From contig JABSOZ010000003.1 of the NCBI GenBank assembly GCA_013215295.1, positions 558,001 through 622,000 on the forward strand: a stretch of 64,000 nucleotides of DNA. Direction: 5' to 3'. The stretch is from Colwellia sp. (GTDB lineage: Bacteria; Pseudomonadota; Gammaproteobacteria; Enterobacterales; Alteromonadaceae). The position numbers and the translations under genes are program-made. Positions 49,577-59,894 of this stretch are shown here, in pieces. The number at the start of each line of letters is the position of its first letter. The first letter of the stretch is position 1. The notes below the pieces were generated by a model. The model had not been told where the DNA came from. It made no database searches and worked only from the letters and a program-made list of their open reading frames with translations.

Positions 49577-50194
49577 ATGAATGAACAAACTTCATTATGG
49601 CAAGGAGACTATCAATCAGCTGATTTTGCTGAGCTTTGTAATGCGCTCTATGAAAGAGAGCTTCGTCTCTTGAGTGAATCCCCTATGGCATCAACTGAAT
49701 CTATTCAGGGGCGATTAAAAAGCTTACCTCATTATATCAAACGCACCGCATATTCAATGTTACAAGTAGAAACGCCATTAGAACTTGATGTGCAAAATGC
49801 GAGTTGGTCAGCTAAGCAAGGGCTAAAAATGCCGTTAAGTGGTCAAGAGCAAAAAACAGTAAATAACTGGTATTTATCGATGAAATTGAATCATGGTTTG
49901 GTCGTACCCATAGCAACAGATTCAACTATTTTATTAGATTCAATTGAGAGAATTGATATTGAACAACAACGTTTTCGAACGAATGCGCATGGCTGGTTTT
50001 ATTTATCCCAACATGAGAAAAATAAAACCAATCTGCAATTACTCAAACCTAATAAAAAAGTAATGACGTCGGCTTGTAGTGGTCATTGTTGGCTAAACGC
50101 TCATCGAGCAAATCCGGTTATACCTACTTTGCGTGAATTGCTACTGTCGTGCGCCATTAACTGGCGTAATTTTAAGCAGCCTATTGTTATTTAA
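49577..50194 (+). CDS. Unknown 205-aa protein upstream of ftsB
   Basis: I do not recognise a named family. The protein is soluble, without a signal peptide or membrane helix. Its C-terminal third looks well ordered, with MTSACSGHCWLNAHRANPVI and PTLRELLLSCAINWRNFKQP, containing two closely spaced cysteines and a histidine (C-x3-H-C). This region has the look of a conserved motif. The neighbours are mscS (divergent) and ftsB (123 bases downstream, same strand). Conservation in related genomes would decide whether it belongs to the ftsB block. Confidence 0.7.
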   Translation: MNEQTSLWQGDYQSADFAELCNALYERELRLLSESPMASTESIQGRLKSLPHYIKRTAYSMLQVETPLELDVQNASWSAKQGLKMPLSGQEQKTVNNWYLSMKLNHGLVVPIATDSTILLDSIERIDIEQQRFRTNAHGWFYLSQHEKNKTNLQLLKPNKKVMTSACSGHCWLNAHRANPVIPTLRELLLSCAINWRNFKQPIVI

Positions 50195-50317
50195 TTTAAA
50201 AAATCGTTAAATCCATTAATAATGTTTACACCAGCAAACACCTATTTATAATGGCTATTATACTGACGTTTCAATAGATGAGTTTTAGGCTTTTATTTGG
50301 GTTATATTTAGGTTTTT

Positions 50318-50620
50318 ATGCGCGCAATCACCGTACTGTTACTGATTTTTATCATGTTATTACAATACCGACTCTGGTTCGGGAAAAATAGTGTGCCTGA
50401 CTATCTTGCATTAGAGAGTGAAGTTCAACGTCAAACAGTAGATAACGATAAACTCAAGCGACGTAATAAATTACTATATGCAGATACTGATGATTTAAAA
50501 TCAGGCGTAGAAGCCATTGAAGAGCGTGCTCGAAATGAATTAGGGATGATAAAAGAAGGCGAAACATTTTTTCGTTTGATCCCCTCAGATAAAAACACCA
50601 TGCAAATAGATCAGGAATAA
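50318..50620 (+). CDS. ftsB: Cell division protein FtsB
   Basis: The 100-residue bitopic protein has an N-terminal membrane helix (VLLLIFIMLLQYRLWFGKNS) followed by a coiled coil (SEVQRQTVDNDKLKRRNKLL), and the conserved AIEERARNELGMIKEGETFF end of FtsB. It bridges FtsL and FtsQ in the divisome. The gene begins the conserved ftsB-ispD-ispF-truD-surE-pcm order and lies eight bases before ispD. Confidence 0.94.
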   Translation: MRAITVLLLIFIMLLQYRLWFGKNSVPDYLALESEVQRQTVDNDKLKRRNKLLYADTDDLKSGVEAIEERARNELGMIKEGETFFRLIPSDKNTMQIDQE

Positions 50621-50627
50621 TAATTTC

Positions 50628-51389
50628 ATGTCAAATAAGCCGATAGTGCTTACTCAGCAGCTCATTGCCGTTGTTCCTGCTGCAGGCGCGGGTAAACGTA
50701 TGTTGGCTAATTGTCCAAAGCAATATTTAAATATTGATGATAAAACAATTTTAGAACATACCGTTGATCGTTTACTCAGCCACCCTTTGATCAGTAAAGT
50801 GATTATCTCCCTGAGCGAAAATGATGAGTATTTCCCTCGAACATCTTTGGTGAATAACAAAAATATACAAACGGTAATCGGCGGTAAAGAGCGAGTTGAT
50901 TCGGTGCTTGCAGGTTTGAAAGTGATAGACCCTCAAGTTAACCCATGGGTGCTAGTACATGATGCCGCTCGGCCCTGTGTAACACATGATGATATTTCAC
51001 GCTTAATTTCACTGTGTTTAGAAAAACAAACGGGCGGCTTATTAGCTGCGCCCGTTCGCGATACAATGAAGCGCTCATTCAGTAGTGACAAAGAAGTAAA
51101 CCAGGTATCTAAAACTGTTGATCGCGAAAGTCTGTGGCATGCGCTAACACCACAAATGTATCAAGTGAGTGAATTAAAAGAGGCGATTATTAATGGCCTA
51201 AGCAACAATGCGGAACTTACCGATGAATCATCAGCGATTGAATTGGCTAACATACCCAGCCTTTTAGTTTCAGCGAGTAGTGAAAATATAAAAATCACTC
51301 ATCCTGATGATCTTGCATTAGCTGCGTTTTTTTTGGCTAAACAAAATAAAAAGTATATACAAAAACAACAATTACAGGAAACAGAATGA
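50628..51389 (+). CDS. ispD: 2-C-methyl-D-erythritol 4-phosphate cytidylyltransferase
   Basis: The 253-residue enzyme shows [20 protein letters not shown] with the CTP-binding glycine-rich loop and lysines, [11 protein letters not shown] near 108 and [12 protein letters not shown] near 133, and the C-terminal [11 protein letters not shown] and [14 protein letters not shown]. It makes CDP-methylerythritol in the MEP isoprenoid pathway. The stop overlaps the ispF start by ATGA. An N-terminal extension of about ten residues before the glycine loop is unremarkable. Confidence 0.96.
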   Translation: MSNKPIVLTQQLIAVVPAAGAGKRMLANCPKQYLNIDDKTILEHTVDRLLSHPLISKVIISLSENDEYFPRTSLVNNKNIQTVIGGKERVDSVLAGLKVIDPQVNPWVLVHDAARPCVTHDDISRLISLCLEKQTGGLLAAPVRDTMKRSFSSDKEVNQVSKTVDRESLWHALTPQMYQVSELKEAIINGLSNNAELTDESSAIELANIPSLLVSASSENIKITHPDDLALAAFFLAKQNKKYIQKQQLQETE

Positions 51390-51886
51390 GAATAGGTCAC
51401 GGTTTTGATGTACACAAATTTGGTGGTAGTGGACCTATTGTTCTAGCGGGTATAGAAATAGACTATCCGCAGGGATTTATTGCTCACTCTGATGGCGACG
51501 TAGCTATTCATGCTTTGTGTGATGCAATATTAGGTGCCCTTTGTTTGGCCGATATAGGCAATCACTTTCCTGATACTGACGGTCAATATGAAAATATATC
51601 AAGTCGAATTTTATTACGGCATGTCGTTGGATTGATGGTTGGAAAAGGTTTTCAACTTGGCAATGCTGATATTACTATTGTTGCTCAAGCGCCTAAAATA
51701 GCGCCGCATTTATTAGCGATGCGTACTTGTTTATGTGAAGATTTACAGGCAGAGCTTGACCAAGTAAATGTAAAAGCAACAACAACTGAAAAATTAGGGT
51801 ATACCGGACGTAAAGAAGGTGTTGCTGTACATGCTGTTGTTTTACTAACAAAATCACCTGAAAACGTTATAGAGAAACATCAATAA
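51386..51886 (+). CDS. ispF: 2-C-methyl-D-erythritol 2,4-cyclodiphosphate synthase
   Basis: The 166-residue protein has the zinc-binding DVH (D8, H10 in [12 protein letters not shown]), the family signature [17 protein letters not shown] near 35-51 with a further zinc histidine, and [20 protein letters not shown] near the end. It cyclises the product of the preceding MEP steps. Its ATG overlaps the ispD stop, and truD starts two bases after its stop. Confidence 0.97.
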   Translation: MRIGHGFDVHKFGGSGPIVLAGIEIDYPQGFIAHSDGDVAIHALCDAILGALCLADIGNHFPDTDGQYENISSRILLRHVVGLMVGKGFQLGNADITIVAQAPKIAPHLLAMRTCLCEDLQAELDQVNVKATTTEKLGYTGRKEGVAVHAVVLLTKSPENVIEKHQ

Positions 51887-51887
51887 A

Positions 51888-52922
51888 ATGAGTAAGCCAT
51901 TAAGTTATTTATACACTGAGCCTAAATCAACAGGGCAATTACGTAGTGAAATGTCAGACTTTAAAGTCTTTGAACGATTACCTTTTGAACCTTGTGGTGA
52001 AGGCGAACATCTATTTATTCATATTAGAAAAACGGGTGCAAATACCCTTGTTGTCGCTCGGGAGTTAGCAAAGTATTTCAAAGTGAAAGAAGGGTTAGTT
52101 TCCTATGCGGGCATGAAGGACAGATTTGCAGTTACCGAGCAATGGTTTGGAGTTCATCTTCCTGGCAAAGCTATTTATGATTTAAGTGATTTCACCGTTG
52201 AAGGTGTTGAAGTACTTTCGGTAAAACGCCATAACAAAAAATTACGCATTGGTGCATTATCCGGTAATAGTTTTGAATTAGTTTTAAGAAACGTTAATAA
52301 TACCGATGACGTATTACGTCGATGGGCCGCTGTTAGTCAGTTTGGTGTACCAAATTACTTTGGTGAGCAACGTTTTGGCATTAATGGTGGCAACCTTGTC
52401 AGAGCTATGGAATTGTTTCAAGGAAAAAAAGTAAAGGACAAAAAGAAACGTGGCATGTATTTATCAGCTGCTCGTTCAGAAATATTTAATCAAATAATTA
52501 GCAAGCGTATTGATCAAAATCAATTTGAATCTTTAAAAGTCGGTGATGTCTTTATGTTAAGCGGTACACAATCTGTATTTTTAGCGGATGAAATTGACGA
52601 AAAAATAAGTCAACGTTTTCAAGAGAAAGATATTGATTTAACGGCTTCGCTTTGGGGAACCGGTGAATTAATGTCGCAGGGTGAATCTCAAACATTAGAG
52701 CAAGCAATCGCTGATGACCATGCTGAATTTTGTGAAGGCTTAGCTAAGTTTGGCTTGAAACAAGAGCGACGTAGAATTCGGTTATCTTTAACTGAAGGAA
52801 AAATAAAATCAGAAAATGATACAATTACGCTAAGTTTCTTTTTACCCTCTGGTTGTTATGCGACGACAATATTGCGTGAACTTATCAGTTATCAAGATAT
52901 GACCGAGCGAGGGGTAAACTAA
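51888..52922 (+). CDS. truD: tRNA pseudouridine(13) synthase
   Basis: The 344-residue protein has the TruD features: an N-terminal [21 protein letters not shown] segment (read across 36-56), [15 protein letters not shown] with catalytic D78, [10 protein letters not shown], and the TRUD insertion with [16 protein letters not shown]. It ends [14 protein letters not shown]. It modifies U13 of tRNA-Glu. The gene is packed between ispF (2 bases) and surE (5 bases). Confidence 0.95.
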   Translation: MSKPLSYLYTEPKSTGQLRSEMSDFKVFERLPFEPCGEGEHLFIHIRKTGANTLVVARELAKYFKVKEGLVSYAGMKDRFAVTEQWFGVHLPGKAIYDLSDFTVEGVEVLSVKRHNKKLRIGALSGNSFELVLRNVNNTDDVLRRWAAVSQFGVPNYFGEQRFGINGGNLVRAMELFQGKKVKDKKKRGMYLSAARSEIFNQIISKRIDQNQFESLKVGDVFMLSGTQSVFLADEIDEKISQRFQEKDIDLTASLWGTGELMSQGESQTLEQAIADDHAEFCEGLAKFGLKQERRRIRLSLTEGKIKSENDTITLSFFLPSGCYATTILRELISYQDMTERGVN

Positions 52923-52926
52923 ATTT

Positions 52927-53673
52927 ATGAAAATATTATTAAGTAATGATGATGGCGTTCATGCTTTAGGTATTAAAGTCTTGCACGAAGAGTTAGCAAA
53001 AATAGCAGAAGTTATGGTAGTAGCCCCTGATAGAAATTGTAGTGGTGCAAGTAACTCTTTAACGTTACTGAATCCGCTGCGCACTCATACGATGGAAAAC
53101 GGTTTTATTGCCGTTAATGGTACACCCACTGACTCTGTTCATCTTGGCGTAAGTCAGCTGATCACACCCGATTTAGTTGTCGCAGGTATTAACTGCGGTG
53201 CAAATTTAGGCGATGATACGTTATATTCAGGAACGGTTGCGGCAGCAACTGAAGGACGCCATATGGGCATGCCAGCAATTGCCGTGTCACTCGTTGGCAA
53301 GCATGAGCAACACTATCAAACGGCAGCGGTAGTAACGTCGAAATTCATTCAGCGTTTACAATCTCACCCGTTAGCAGCGGATCAAATTATAAATATTAAT
53401 GTGCCAGATATTCCTTTGGCTGAATTAAAAGGTGTAAAAGTTACACGTTTGGGTAGTCGTCATAAAGCAGAATTGATGGAAAAAACACAAGATCCGTGGC
53501 AACGTGATATATATTGGTACGGTCGATTAGGTCAAGAGCAAGATGGTGGCGAAGGAACTGACTTTCATGCAGTTGCTAATGGTTATGCCTCAATAACGCC
53601 GTTAACAGTCGATATGACTGCACATAGTAGCTTGGAATCAATGACCCGTTGGGTTGATGATTTAACTATTTAG
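52927..53673 (+). CDS. surE: 5'/3'-nucleotidase SurE
   Basis: The 248-residue enzyme begins [16 protein letters not shown], with the metal-binding D8-D9, and contains [29 protein letters not shown] and [21 protein letters not shown]. These are the conserved SurE motifs. It removes phosphate from nucleoside monophosphates and is associated with survival in stationary phase alongside pcm and rpoS in this gene block. Confidence 0.97.
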   Translation: MKILLSNDDGVHALGIKVLHEELAKIAEVMVVAPDRNCSGASNSLTLLNPLRTHTMENGFIAVNGTPTDSVHLGVSQLITPDLVVAGINCGANLGDDTLYSGTVAAATEGRHMGMPAIAVSLVGKHEQHYQTAAVVTSKFIQRLQSHPLAADQIININVPDIPLAELKGVKVTRLGSRHKAELMEKTQDPWQRDIYWYGRLGQEQDGGEGTDFHAVANGYASITPLTVDMTAHSSLESMTRWVDDLTI

Positions 53674-53718
53674 TCGATTTTACGTTTAAACTTTAAGATA
53701 AGAAAAAAAGAGCATGTT

Positions 53719-54381
53719 ATGAATGTAAGGGTAGGGAGCCGTGTTAGCGGTAAATCACTTCGTAGTGGTGAAATATTAGCACAAAAATTACATGGTGAAG
53801 GGATACGTGACCAGCGAGTACTCAAAGCGATTGCTCAGTCACCTCGTCATATTTTTGTGCCTGAAATTTTAGCTCATAAAGCTTACGATAATACCGCCTT
53901 GCCTATTGGGCAAGGGCAAACTATTTCACAGCCTTATATTGTCGCGAAGATGTCGGAATTGTTATTAGCTGATGGAGTACCGGAAAGTATATTAGAAATA
54001 GGTACGGGTTCTGGTTATCAAACCTCTATTCTTGCACAGCTTGTGCCTAAAATTTTCTCAGTAGAGCGAATTAAATCGCTGCAATGGCAAGCAAAGCGTC
54101 GTTTACAATCGATGGATTTACATAATGTTTCAATGAAGCATGGTGATGGTTGGAAGGGCTGGCACAGTAAATCGCCTTTTCAAGCTATTATCGTCACAGC
54201 AGCGCCAACAGAAGTGCCTAAAGCATTATTGGAACAGTTGGCCGAAGGCGGACGTTTAGTTATCCCTGTTGGCTCTGACACGCAAATACTAAAGGTTATT
54301 ACGCGTTGTGGCGATGACTACAATGAAAAGCAAATTGAAATGGTTAAATTTGTTCCGCTTGTTCCAGGCGATTTAATTTAA
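53719..54381 (+). CDS. pcm: Protein-L-isoaspartate O-methyltransferase
   Basis: The 220-residue protein has the substrate loop [20 protein letters not shown] near 57-76, and the S-adenosylmethionine motif [18 protein letters not shown] near 93-110. [10 protein letters not shown] follows. The conserved [20 protein letters not shown] stretch near 158-177 completes the family pattern. It methylates damaged isoaspartyl residues to start their repair in the cytosol. It follows surE by 45 bases. Confidence 0.96.
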   Translation: MNVRVGSRVSGKSLRSGEILAQKLHGEGIRDQRVLKAIAQSPRHIFVPEILAHKAYDNTALPIGQGQTISQPYIVAKMSELLLADGVPESILEIGTGSGYQTSILAQLVPKIFSVERIKSLQWQAKRRLQSMDLHNVSMKHGDGWKGWHSKSPFQAIIVTAAPTEVPKALLEQLAEGGRLVIPVGSDTQILKVITRCGDDYNEKQIEMVKFVPLVPGDLI

Positions 54382-54532
54382 TCACCTTGAATTATTCTGA
54401 GCATATGACATTTATTACTGCACACTAAATGATGAAAGCTGAAAGACATTTAATGTGTGAGTTTTACTAAAGTAATGAAAAAAGTAAGTGATAGTATATT
54501 TTTATTTTTTTTATTCAAAAGGTATTAGTTAA

Positions 54533-55111
54533 TTGAAAATTTTTACGAAAATTTATGAATGGACACTTCGTTGGGCTGAACATAAATTTGCCCCAAGAAT
54601 GCTGGCTGCATTAACATTTGCTGAATCGATATTTTTTCCTATTCCGCCTGATGTACTTCTTGCGCCAATGGTATTGGCAAAGCCAGAAAAAGCATGGTCA
54701 TATGCAACCTTAACCACTATAGCTTCCATTCTCGGCGGCTCGGTGGGATATTTGTTAGGTTTTTATATGTTTGAACCTTGGATTCAACCGGCAATAACAT
54801 CTATGGGTAAACAACAAGCTTTCGATGCTGTCGTTTTGTGGTTTGAACACTATGGGATTTGGGTGGTATTTATTGCTGGATTTTCACCTATTCCTTATAA
54901 ACTATTTACATTAAGTGCTGGTTTCTTACAAATGGCATTTTTACCCTTTTTTATTGCTTCAGCCATAGGTCGTGGCATGCGATTTTTCCTTGTCGCAGGA
55001 ATTATCCGATGGGGTGGTGCAGCAATGGAACAAAAAATAAGGCAATGGATAGATTTACTAGGCTGGATAATTGTCGGCCTTATCATTGTCGCTTATTTTG
55101 TCTTTCGGTAA
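54533..55111 (+). CDS. YqaA-like DedA/SNARE-associated membrane protein
   Basis: The 192-residue protein starts at TTG 54533, with AAAAGG upstream; there is no ATG near. It shows the YqaA pattern: WAEHKFAPRMLAALTFAESI and FFPIPPDVLLAPMVLAKPEK at the front, SILGGSVGYLLGFYMF, GFSPIPYKLFTLSAGFL and a C-terminal membrane helix. DedA relatives include lipid carriers and transport factors, but the YqaA role is not fixed. The gene lies between pcm and nlpD, as in several marine gammaproteobacteria. Confidence 0.88.
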   Translation: MKIFTKIYEWTLRWAEHKFAPRMLAALTFAESIFFPIPPDVLLAPMVLAKPEKAWSYATLTTIASILGGSVGYLLGFYMFEPWIQPAITSMGKQQAFDAVVLWFEHYGIWVVFIAGFSPIPYKLFTLSAGFLQMAFLPFFIASAIGRGMRFFLVAGIIRWGGAAMEQKIRQWIDLLGWIIVGLIIVAYFVFR

Positions 55112-55140
55112 ATAAATATGCACAACAATAGGTATGCTTT

Positions 55141-56004
55141 TTGATTCTTAAGACTACAAATGATATTTCTCGGCCATGTAAGAAATTAGCATTCGTCGCT
55201 TTTGTTGTGCTTAATTTGTTATTGGTAGGGTGTTCTTCGAACCATAAACCAGCACCTGTTGTTGATGTTCAAGGATCAGTTCCTTTAAGCAAACGTGTTA
55301 AGAGCAGTTTGAAGGGCCGTGAATATATAGTCAAAAAAGGTGAAACTTTATATTCTATCTCATGGCGAGCTAATGTCGATATTAACAGCCTAGCAACGTT
55401 TAATAAACTTGTATCACCCTACAAAATATTCCCCGGACAAAAATTATTTTTAGTCAAAAATTCCACTCAAGCCAGTAGTAATGTAGCTCGCAATGAAAAG
55501 CAACAAAGTAAGAAACAAATAAGGGTAAAAAAACCTGTTGCATCAATTAAAAAGCAGGCGTATGGTAAAAATGTAAGAGGGCAAAAAGTGAACAACAAAA
55601 CCTCTGCAAAGGGCACAAATTTTTCCCAAAAAATAAGGAATTGGTTGTGGCCTGTTAAAGGAAAAGTCATTGAAGGATTTTCCACAGCAAAACAAGGCAA
55701 TAAAGGCATAAACATCGCAGGTATTCGCGGTGATTCGGTTAAATCAACCGCTGATGGACAGGTAGTATACGCCGGTGATGCATTGCGAGGATACGGGCAG
55801 TTAATTATTGTGAAACATAACGATGATTATCTTAGCGCTTATGCTCATAACGATAGCATATTAGTCAAAGAACAGCAGTTGGTTAAAGCGGGTCAAGTTA
55901 TCGCAAAAATGGGTGATACAGACGCTGAAAGAGTCATGCTTCATTTTGAAGTTCGCTTTCGCGGAAAATCGGTAAACCCTATGAAGTATCTGTCAAAAAA
56001 ATAG
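55141..56004 (+). CDS. nlpD: NlpD-type lipoprotein with LysM and degenerate LytM/M23 domains
   Basis: The 287-residue protein starts at TTG 55141. It has a lipoprotein signal (NLLLVGC, cysteine near residue 31). A LysM domain at about 60-103 (YIVKKGETLYSISWRANVDI) binds peptidoglycan. The C-terminal LytM-like domain, about 165-285, has GNKGINIAGIRGDSV, SAYAHND and MLHFEVRFRGKSVNP. The first zinc-binding histidine is replaced by asparagine (KGINIAG), as in E. coli NlpD, which activates the amidase AmiC and is not itself a hydrolase. The gene precedes rpoS, and in related bacteria the rpoS promoter lies inside nlpD. Confidence 0.95.
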   Translation: MILKTTNDISRPCKKLAFVAFVVLNLLLVGCSSNHKPAPVVDVQGSVPLSKRVKSSLKGREYIVKKGETLYSISWRANVDINSLATFNKLVSPYKIFPGQKLFLVKNSTQASSNVARNEKQQSKKQIRVKKPVASIKKQAYGKNVRGQKVNNKTSAKGTNFSQKIRNWLWPVKGKVIEGFSTAKQGNKGINIAGIRGDSVKSTADGQVVYAGDALRGYGQLIIVKHNDDYLSAYAHNDSILVKEQQLVKAGQVIAKMGDTDAERVMLHFEVRFRGKSVNPMKYLSKK

Positions 56005-56087
56005 AAATTATAATAATAATAAATTGGAGTTTTACGTGAATAGTTAATCAGTGATAATAGAGTTTATTCAGTATTGGGAGATACAGC

Positions 56088-57011
56088 ATGGGCATAGAAA
56101 AAGAAATGGAAAGTACAGTTGTAGATAAAAATGAAACAGCTAAAGATTCTTCTAAGGATAGAGAAGATGCACCGTCAAATTTAGATGCCACACAATTATA
56201 TTTAAGTGAAATAGGATTTTCTCCGCTACTGAGCGCAGAAGAAGAAGTTTACTTTTCTCGCCTTGCACTTAAAGGTGATGAACCCTCTAGAAAACGCATG
56301 ATAGAAAGTAACCTGCGTTTAGTTGTTAAAATATCCCGTCGTTATAATAATCGTGGTTTGCCCTTATTAGACCTTATTGAAGAAGGTAACCTAGGATTGA
56401 TCCGCGCAGTAGAAAAATTTGATCCTGAACGCGGCTTCCGCTTTTCAACTTATGCAACATGGTGGATTCGTCAAACGATTGAACGTGCCATTATGAATCA
56501 AACGCGCACAATCCGTCTCCCTATCCATGTAGTAAAAGAACTTAATATTTATTTACGAACATCACGAGAATTAGTTCAAAAGCTTGATCATGAACCAACC
56601 GCTGAAGACATTGCTGAAACACTTAATGTACCCGTAGCAAGCGTAACAAAAATGCTACGTTTGAATGAACGTATGACATCTGTCGATTCACCTTTTGGTG
56701 GTGAGAATGACAAAGTATTGTTAGATGTTATTCCTGATGATAAAAGCGGTGGTCCAGAAGGTAGCCTGCAAACAACGGATATTAAAAATAATATCATTCA
56801 TTGGTTAAATGAATTGAACTCTAAACAGCGTGAAGTACTTGCCCGCCGTTTTGGTTTATTAGGTTACGAAGCAGCAACATTAGAAGATGTAGGTGTAGAA
56901 ATTGGCTTAACACGTGAACGTGTTCGTCAAATTCAAGTTGAAGCTCTTAAGCGTTTACGTGATATTTTAAGCCAACAAGACTTATCAATAGAAGCTTTGT
57001 TTCAAGCTTAG
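56088..57011 (+). CDS. rpoS: RNA polymerase sigma factor RpoS
   Basis: The 307-residue protein shows region 1.2 ([20 protein letters not shown]), region 2 with [20 protein letters not shown] and the -10 recognition segment [20 protein letters not shown], and region 4 with [20 protein letters not shown] near the end. It lacks the autoinhibitory 1.1 region of RpoD, and the N-terminus is about 20 residues shorter than E. coli RpoS. The order nlpD-rpoS-mutS supports the call. It directs the general stress and stationary-phase response. Confidence 0.96.
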   Translation: MGIEKEMESTVVDKNETAKDSSKDREDAPSNLDATQLYLSEIGFSPLLSAEEEVYFSRLALKGDEPSRKRMIESNLRLVVKISRRYNNRGLPLLDLIEEGNLGLIRAVEKFDPERGFRFSTYATWWIRQTIERAIMNQTRTIRLPIHVVKELNIYLRTSRELVQKLDHEPTAEDIAETLNVPVASVTKMLRLNERMTSVDSPFGGENDKVLLDVIPDDKSGGPEGSLQTTDIKNNIIHWLNELNSKQREVLARRFGLLGYEAATLEDVGVEIGLTRERVRQIQVEALKRLRDILSQQDLSIEALFQA

Positions 57012-57040
57012 TTATTATGTCAGTATGTACATAAAACATA

Positions 57041-57064
57041 AAACCAGCAATTGCTGGTTTTTTT
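57041..57064 (+). terminator. Terminator between convergent rpoS and mutS
   Basis: The 20-base perfect palindrome AAACCAGCAATTGCTGGTTT is followed by TTTT. The symmetrical stem with A and T flanks suggests bidirectional use. Confidence 0.9.
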
Positions 57065-57093
57065 AGCTTTCATTAACAGTTAAACACTAACGA

Positions 57094-59661
57094 CTAAATT
57101 TTACTTTTAAACTCAAATAATAAGTCTAATGCTTGTTTTGGTGTTAAATCGTTTACATCTATTGCCGATAATGATTCAAGAACAGGGTGTGTATTCTCAA
57201 CAAATGAAAGTTGCTCAAAGGGTTGTTGCTCAATATTAATTACCGAGGGGGCTTGTTGCTTTTCAAGTTCAGCCAAACGTTGTTTTGCACGTTGAATCAC
57301 AGGTTTTGGCACACCTGCAAGTTGTGCTACTTGTAAACCAAAACTCTTACTTGCGGCACCTTCTTGAACGGTATGCATAAATACAATGCTTTCACCATGC
57401 TCAACAGCATCTAAATGTACATTAACCAATGAAGGTATTTGTTCTGCTAAAAGTGTTAATTCAAAATAATGACTCGCAAACAAAGTAAACGCTTTGGTTT
57501 TAATGGCAAGCATCTCAGCACAAGCCCAAGCTAAAGACAAACCATCATAAGTACTGGTACCTCGGCCAATCTCATCCAATAGCACTAAACTTTTTTCTGT
57601 TGCATTATGGAGAATATTTGCTGTTTCTGTCATCTCAACCATAAAGGTTGAACGACCGCTCGCAAGATCGTCCGATGCACCAATACGCGTAAATATACGG
57701 TCAACCATACTAATATTGGCAGAGTCTGCTGGTACGTAACAACCAATATGAGCCAACAGCACAATAAGTGCCGTTTGGCGCATATATGTTGATTTACCTC
57801 CCATATTAGGACCAGTAATTATCAGCATCTTTCTTTCTTCGTTTAACGTCACTGGATTTGCGATAAAAGGATCGTTTGTCATTAGCTCTACGACAGGGTG
57901 GCGACCGGCATTGATTTCAATACGGTTATCGGTTGTTAGTTTTGGTTTAACATAGTTTAAGCTTGCTGCGCGTTCGGCAAACGTATTTAACACGTCTAAC
58001 TCCGCAATCGCTTGAGCAAGTAACTGCAGTTTTTCTAAATCAGGTAAGACTAAATCGAACAGTTCATCATATAAACGCTTTTCTAAAGCAAGAAATTTAC
58101 TTTGTGCGCTAAGTACTTTTTCTTCATGCTGTTTAAGTTCGTTAGTAATAAATCGTTCATTATTTTTTAATGTTTGTCGTCGAACATAATCATCAGGCAC
58201 ATCATTTGCTGCGCTTCTACTAATTTCAATGAAAAAGCCATGCACTCGATTATAGCCAACTTTTAATGAACTGATGCCCGTACGCTCTTTTTCACGTGCT
58301 TCTAGCTGAGCAAGAAATTCTGTTGCTCCATCACTTAAATCACGCAATACGTCAAGTTCTTCATGGTAGCCCTTTGCTATAACACCACCATCACGGATAA
58401 GAACGGGGGGATTCTCAACTAAAGCATGCTGTAATAAATCATGTAGCTCTGGTATCGGCATTGTTTGCGACGCTAATTGCACGATATGTGCTTGTTCGCA
58501 AGTTTGCAATTGATCCTGAAGCTCCGGCAATTGACCTAAAGCATTGCGTAAGCGAGCGAAATCTCTAGGACGCGCTGAACGAAGAGCAACACGAGACACG
58601 ATACGTTCAATGTCCCCAAAAGATTTAAGTTGAGTAAATAACTCATTTGTTAAGTCTTGCGACAATAACTCGCTGGTCGCATTTTGACGTGCTGACAATG
58701 TACTTAAATCGCGTAACGGAAAATGTAACCAACGCTTTAGTAGTCTAGAGCCCATAGGTGTCGCAGACTTATCAAGTACAGACGCTAGCGTATTTTCGAA
58801 ACCACCTTGTAGATTCTGAGTAAGCTCTAAATTACGGCGAGTGGCTGCATCTAAAATTACCCCTGTCGCTGAAGACTCACAAATAATTGCTCGAATATGA
58901 GGCAGGGCAGTGCGTTGACATTCCTTTACGTATTGGAATAAACAGCCAGCAGCCATCAAACCTAACGATTTATCATTAACACCAAATCCTGATAACTCTT
59001 TAGTCCCAAATTGGGTGTTAAGTAAATTAACGGCAGTATCTAAATCAAATTCCCATTCAGCTCTACGCCTTAACCCTTGGTATTTCTTGAGCAACTCGGG
59101 CTCAGAAAAAGTTTCACTATAGAGTAACTCTGCAGGAGACAATCGCTGTAACTCTGCTTGTAATTGCTCAATAGTACTTGGCTCAGTTAATACAAACCGA
59201 CCACTGGTCATATCGAGATAAGACAGCCCAAATCCTTTAGATGATTTATGGCCTCCTTCACTTACTGCAACAATTAAATTGTCATGTCTATCAAGCAACA
59301 AAGCTTCATCACTAACCGTTCCTGGCGTTATGACCCTAACAACTTTACGTTCAACGGGGCCCTTACTTGTAGCGGGATCGCCAATTTGCTCACAGATAGC
59401 TACAGATTCACCAAGTCGAACCAGTTTTGCTAAGTAATTTTCGACAGCATGATAAGGAACGCCGGCCATAGGAATAGCATTTCCACCTGTTTTACCTCTA
59501 GCCGTTAATGAAATATCAAGTAAATCTGATGCTTTTCTTGCATCGTCAAAAAATAATTCATAAAAGTCGCCCATACGATAAAAAATGAGAATGTGAGGAA
59601 ACTCTGCTTTGATTGTTAGGTACTGGCGCATCATAGGTGTGTGTTGTGATAAGTCTGTCAT
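57094..59661 (-). CDS. mutS: DNA mismatch repair protein MutS
   Basis: The 855-residue protein equals E. coli MutS in length (853). It has the mismatch-binding Phe-x-Glu motif in [15 protein letters not shown] (about 28-42), connector and lever domains, and a C-terminal ATPase. The Walker A motif [13 protein letters not shown] is near 616-628, Walker B is in [16 protein letters not shown], and [11 protein letters not shown] follows. It binds mispairs and recruits MutL. It converges with rpoS. The region upstream of its start (59662-59891) has been taken over by repeats and an integrase gene, so its promoter may lie within accessory DNA. Confidence 0.98.
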   Translation of the reverse strand: MTDLSQHTPMMRQYLTIKAEFPHILIFYRMGDFYELFFDDARKASDLLDISLTARGKTGGNAIPMAGVPYHAVENYLAKLVRLGESVAICEQIGDPATSKGPVERKVVRVITPGTVSDEALLLDRHDNLIVAVSEGGHKSSKGFGLSYLDMTSGRFVLTEPSTIEQLQAELQRLSPAELLYSETFSEPELLKKYQGLRRRAEWEFDLDTAVNLLNTQFGTKELSGFGVNDKSLGLMAAGCLFQYVKECQRTALPHIRAIICESSATGVILDAATRRNLELTQNLQGGFENTLASVLDKSATPMGSRLLKRWLHFPLRDLSTLSARQNATSELLSQDLTNELFTQLKSFGDIERIVSRVALRSARPRDFARLRNALGQLPELQDQLQTCEQAHIVQLASQTMPIPELHDLLQHALVENPPVLIRDGGVIAKGYHEELDVLRDLSDGATEFLAQLEAREKERTGISSLKVGYNRVHGFFIEISRSAANDVPDDYVRRQTLKNNERFITNELKQHEEKVLSAQSKFLALEKRLYDELFDLVLPDLEKLQLLAQAIAELDVLNTFAERAASLNYVKPKLTTDNRIEINAGRHPVVELMTNDPFIANPVTLNEERKMLIITGPNMGGKSTYMRQTALIVLLAHIGCYVPADSANISMVDRIFTRIGASDDLASGRSTFMVEMTETANILHNATEKSLVLLDEIGRGTSTYDGLSLAWACAEMLAIKTKAFTLFASHYFELTLLAEQIPSLVNVHLDAVEHGESIVFMHTVQEGAASKSFGLQVAQLAGVPKPVIQRAKQRLAELEKQQAPSVINIEQQPFEQLSFVENTHPVLESLSAIDVNDLTPKQALDLLFEFKSKI

Positions 59662-59731
59662 GTTTTTATTATACTTTTATGTCTTTAGTGTCTGGTTTTT
59701 ACTGGCTTTTGTTTGTTTTGTAATCTTTTGA

Positions 59732-59761
59732 GATTTCATGTGATTTCATGTGATTTCATGG
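59732..59761 (+). repeat. Three tandem 10-base direct repeats between mutS and the integrase
   Basis: GATTTCATGT is repeated twice exactly, and a third time as GATTTCATGG, without gaps. It sits about 70 bases from the mutS start and could be part of an attachment site or a regulator-binding array. Confidence 0.8.
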
Positions 59762-59782
59762 GATCTATCGTAATTACAGGTT

Positions 59783-59863
59783 TTTATGTAGGTTTGTGTT
59801 TTACTCACTAAGTAACCTATAAAAACCTACATAAAGTGCCAAGCTAGTTTTTATATGTAGGTA
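59783..59863. repeat. Inverted and direct copies of TTTATGTAGGTTT upstream of the integrase
   Basis: TTTATGTAGGTTT occurs at 59783-59795, its exact reverse complement at 59823-59835, and a related copy (TTTTTATATGTAGGTAT) at 59848-59863. The arrangement fits arm-type integrase binding sites or an operator array in front of the integrase gene. Confidence 0.75.
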
Positions 59864-59894
59864 TATTACTTTGGATTGAACAATAGGACTAGTG

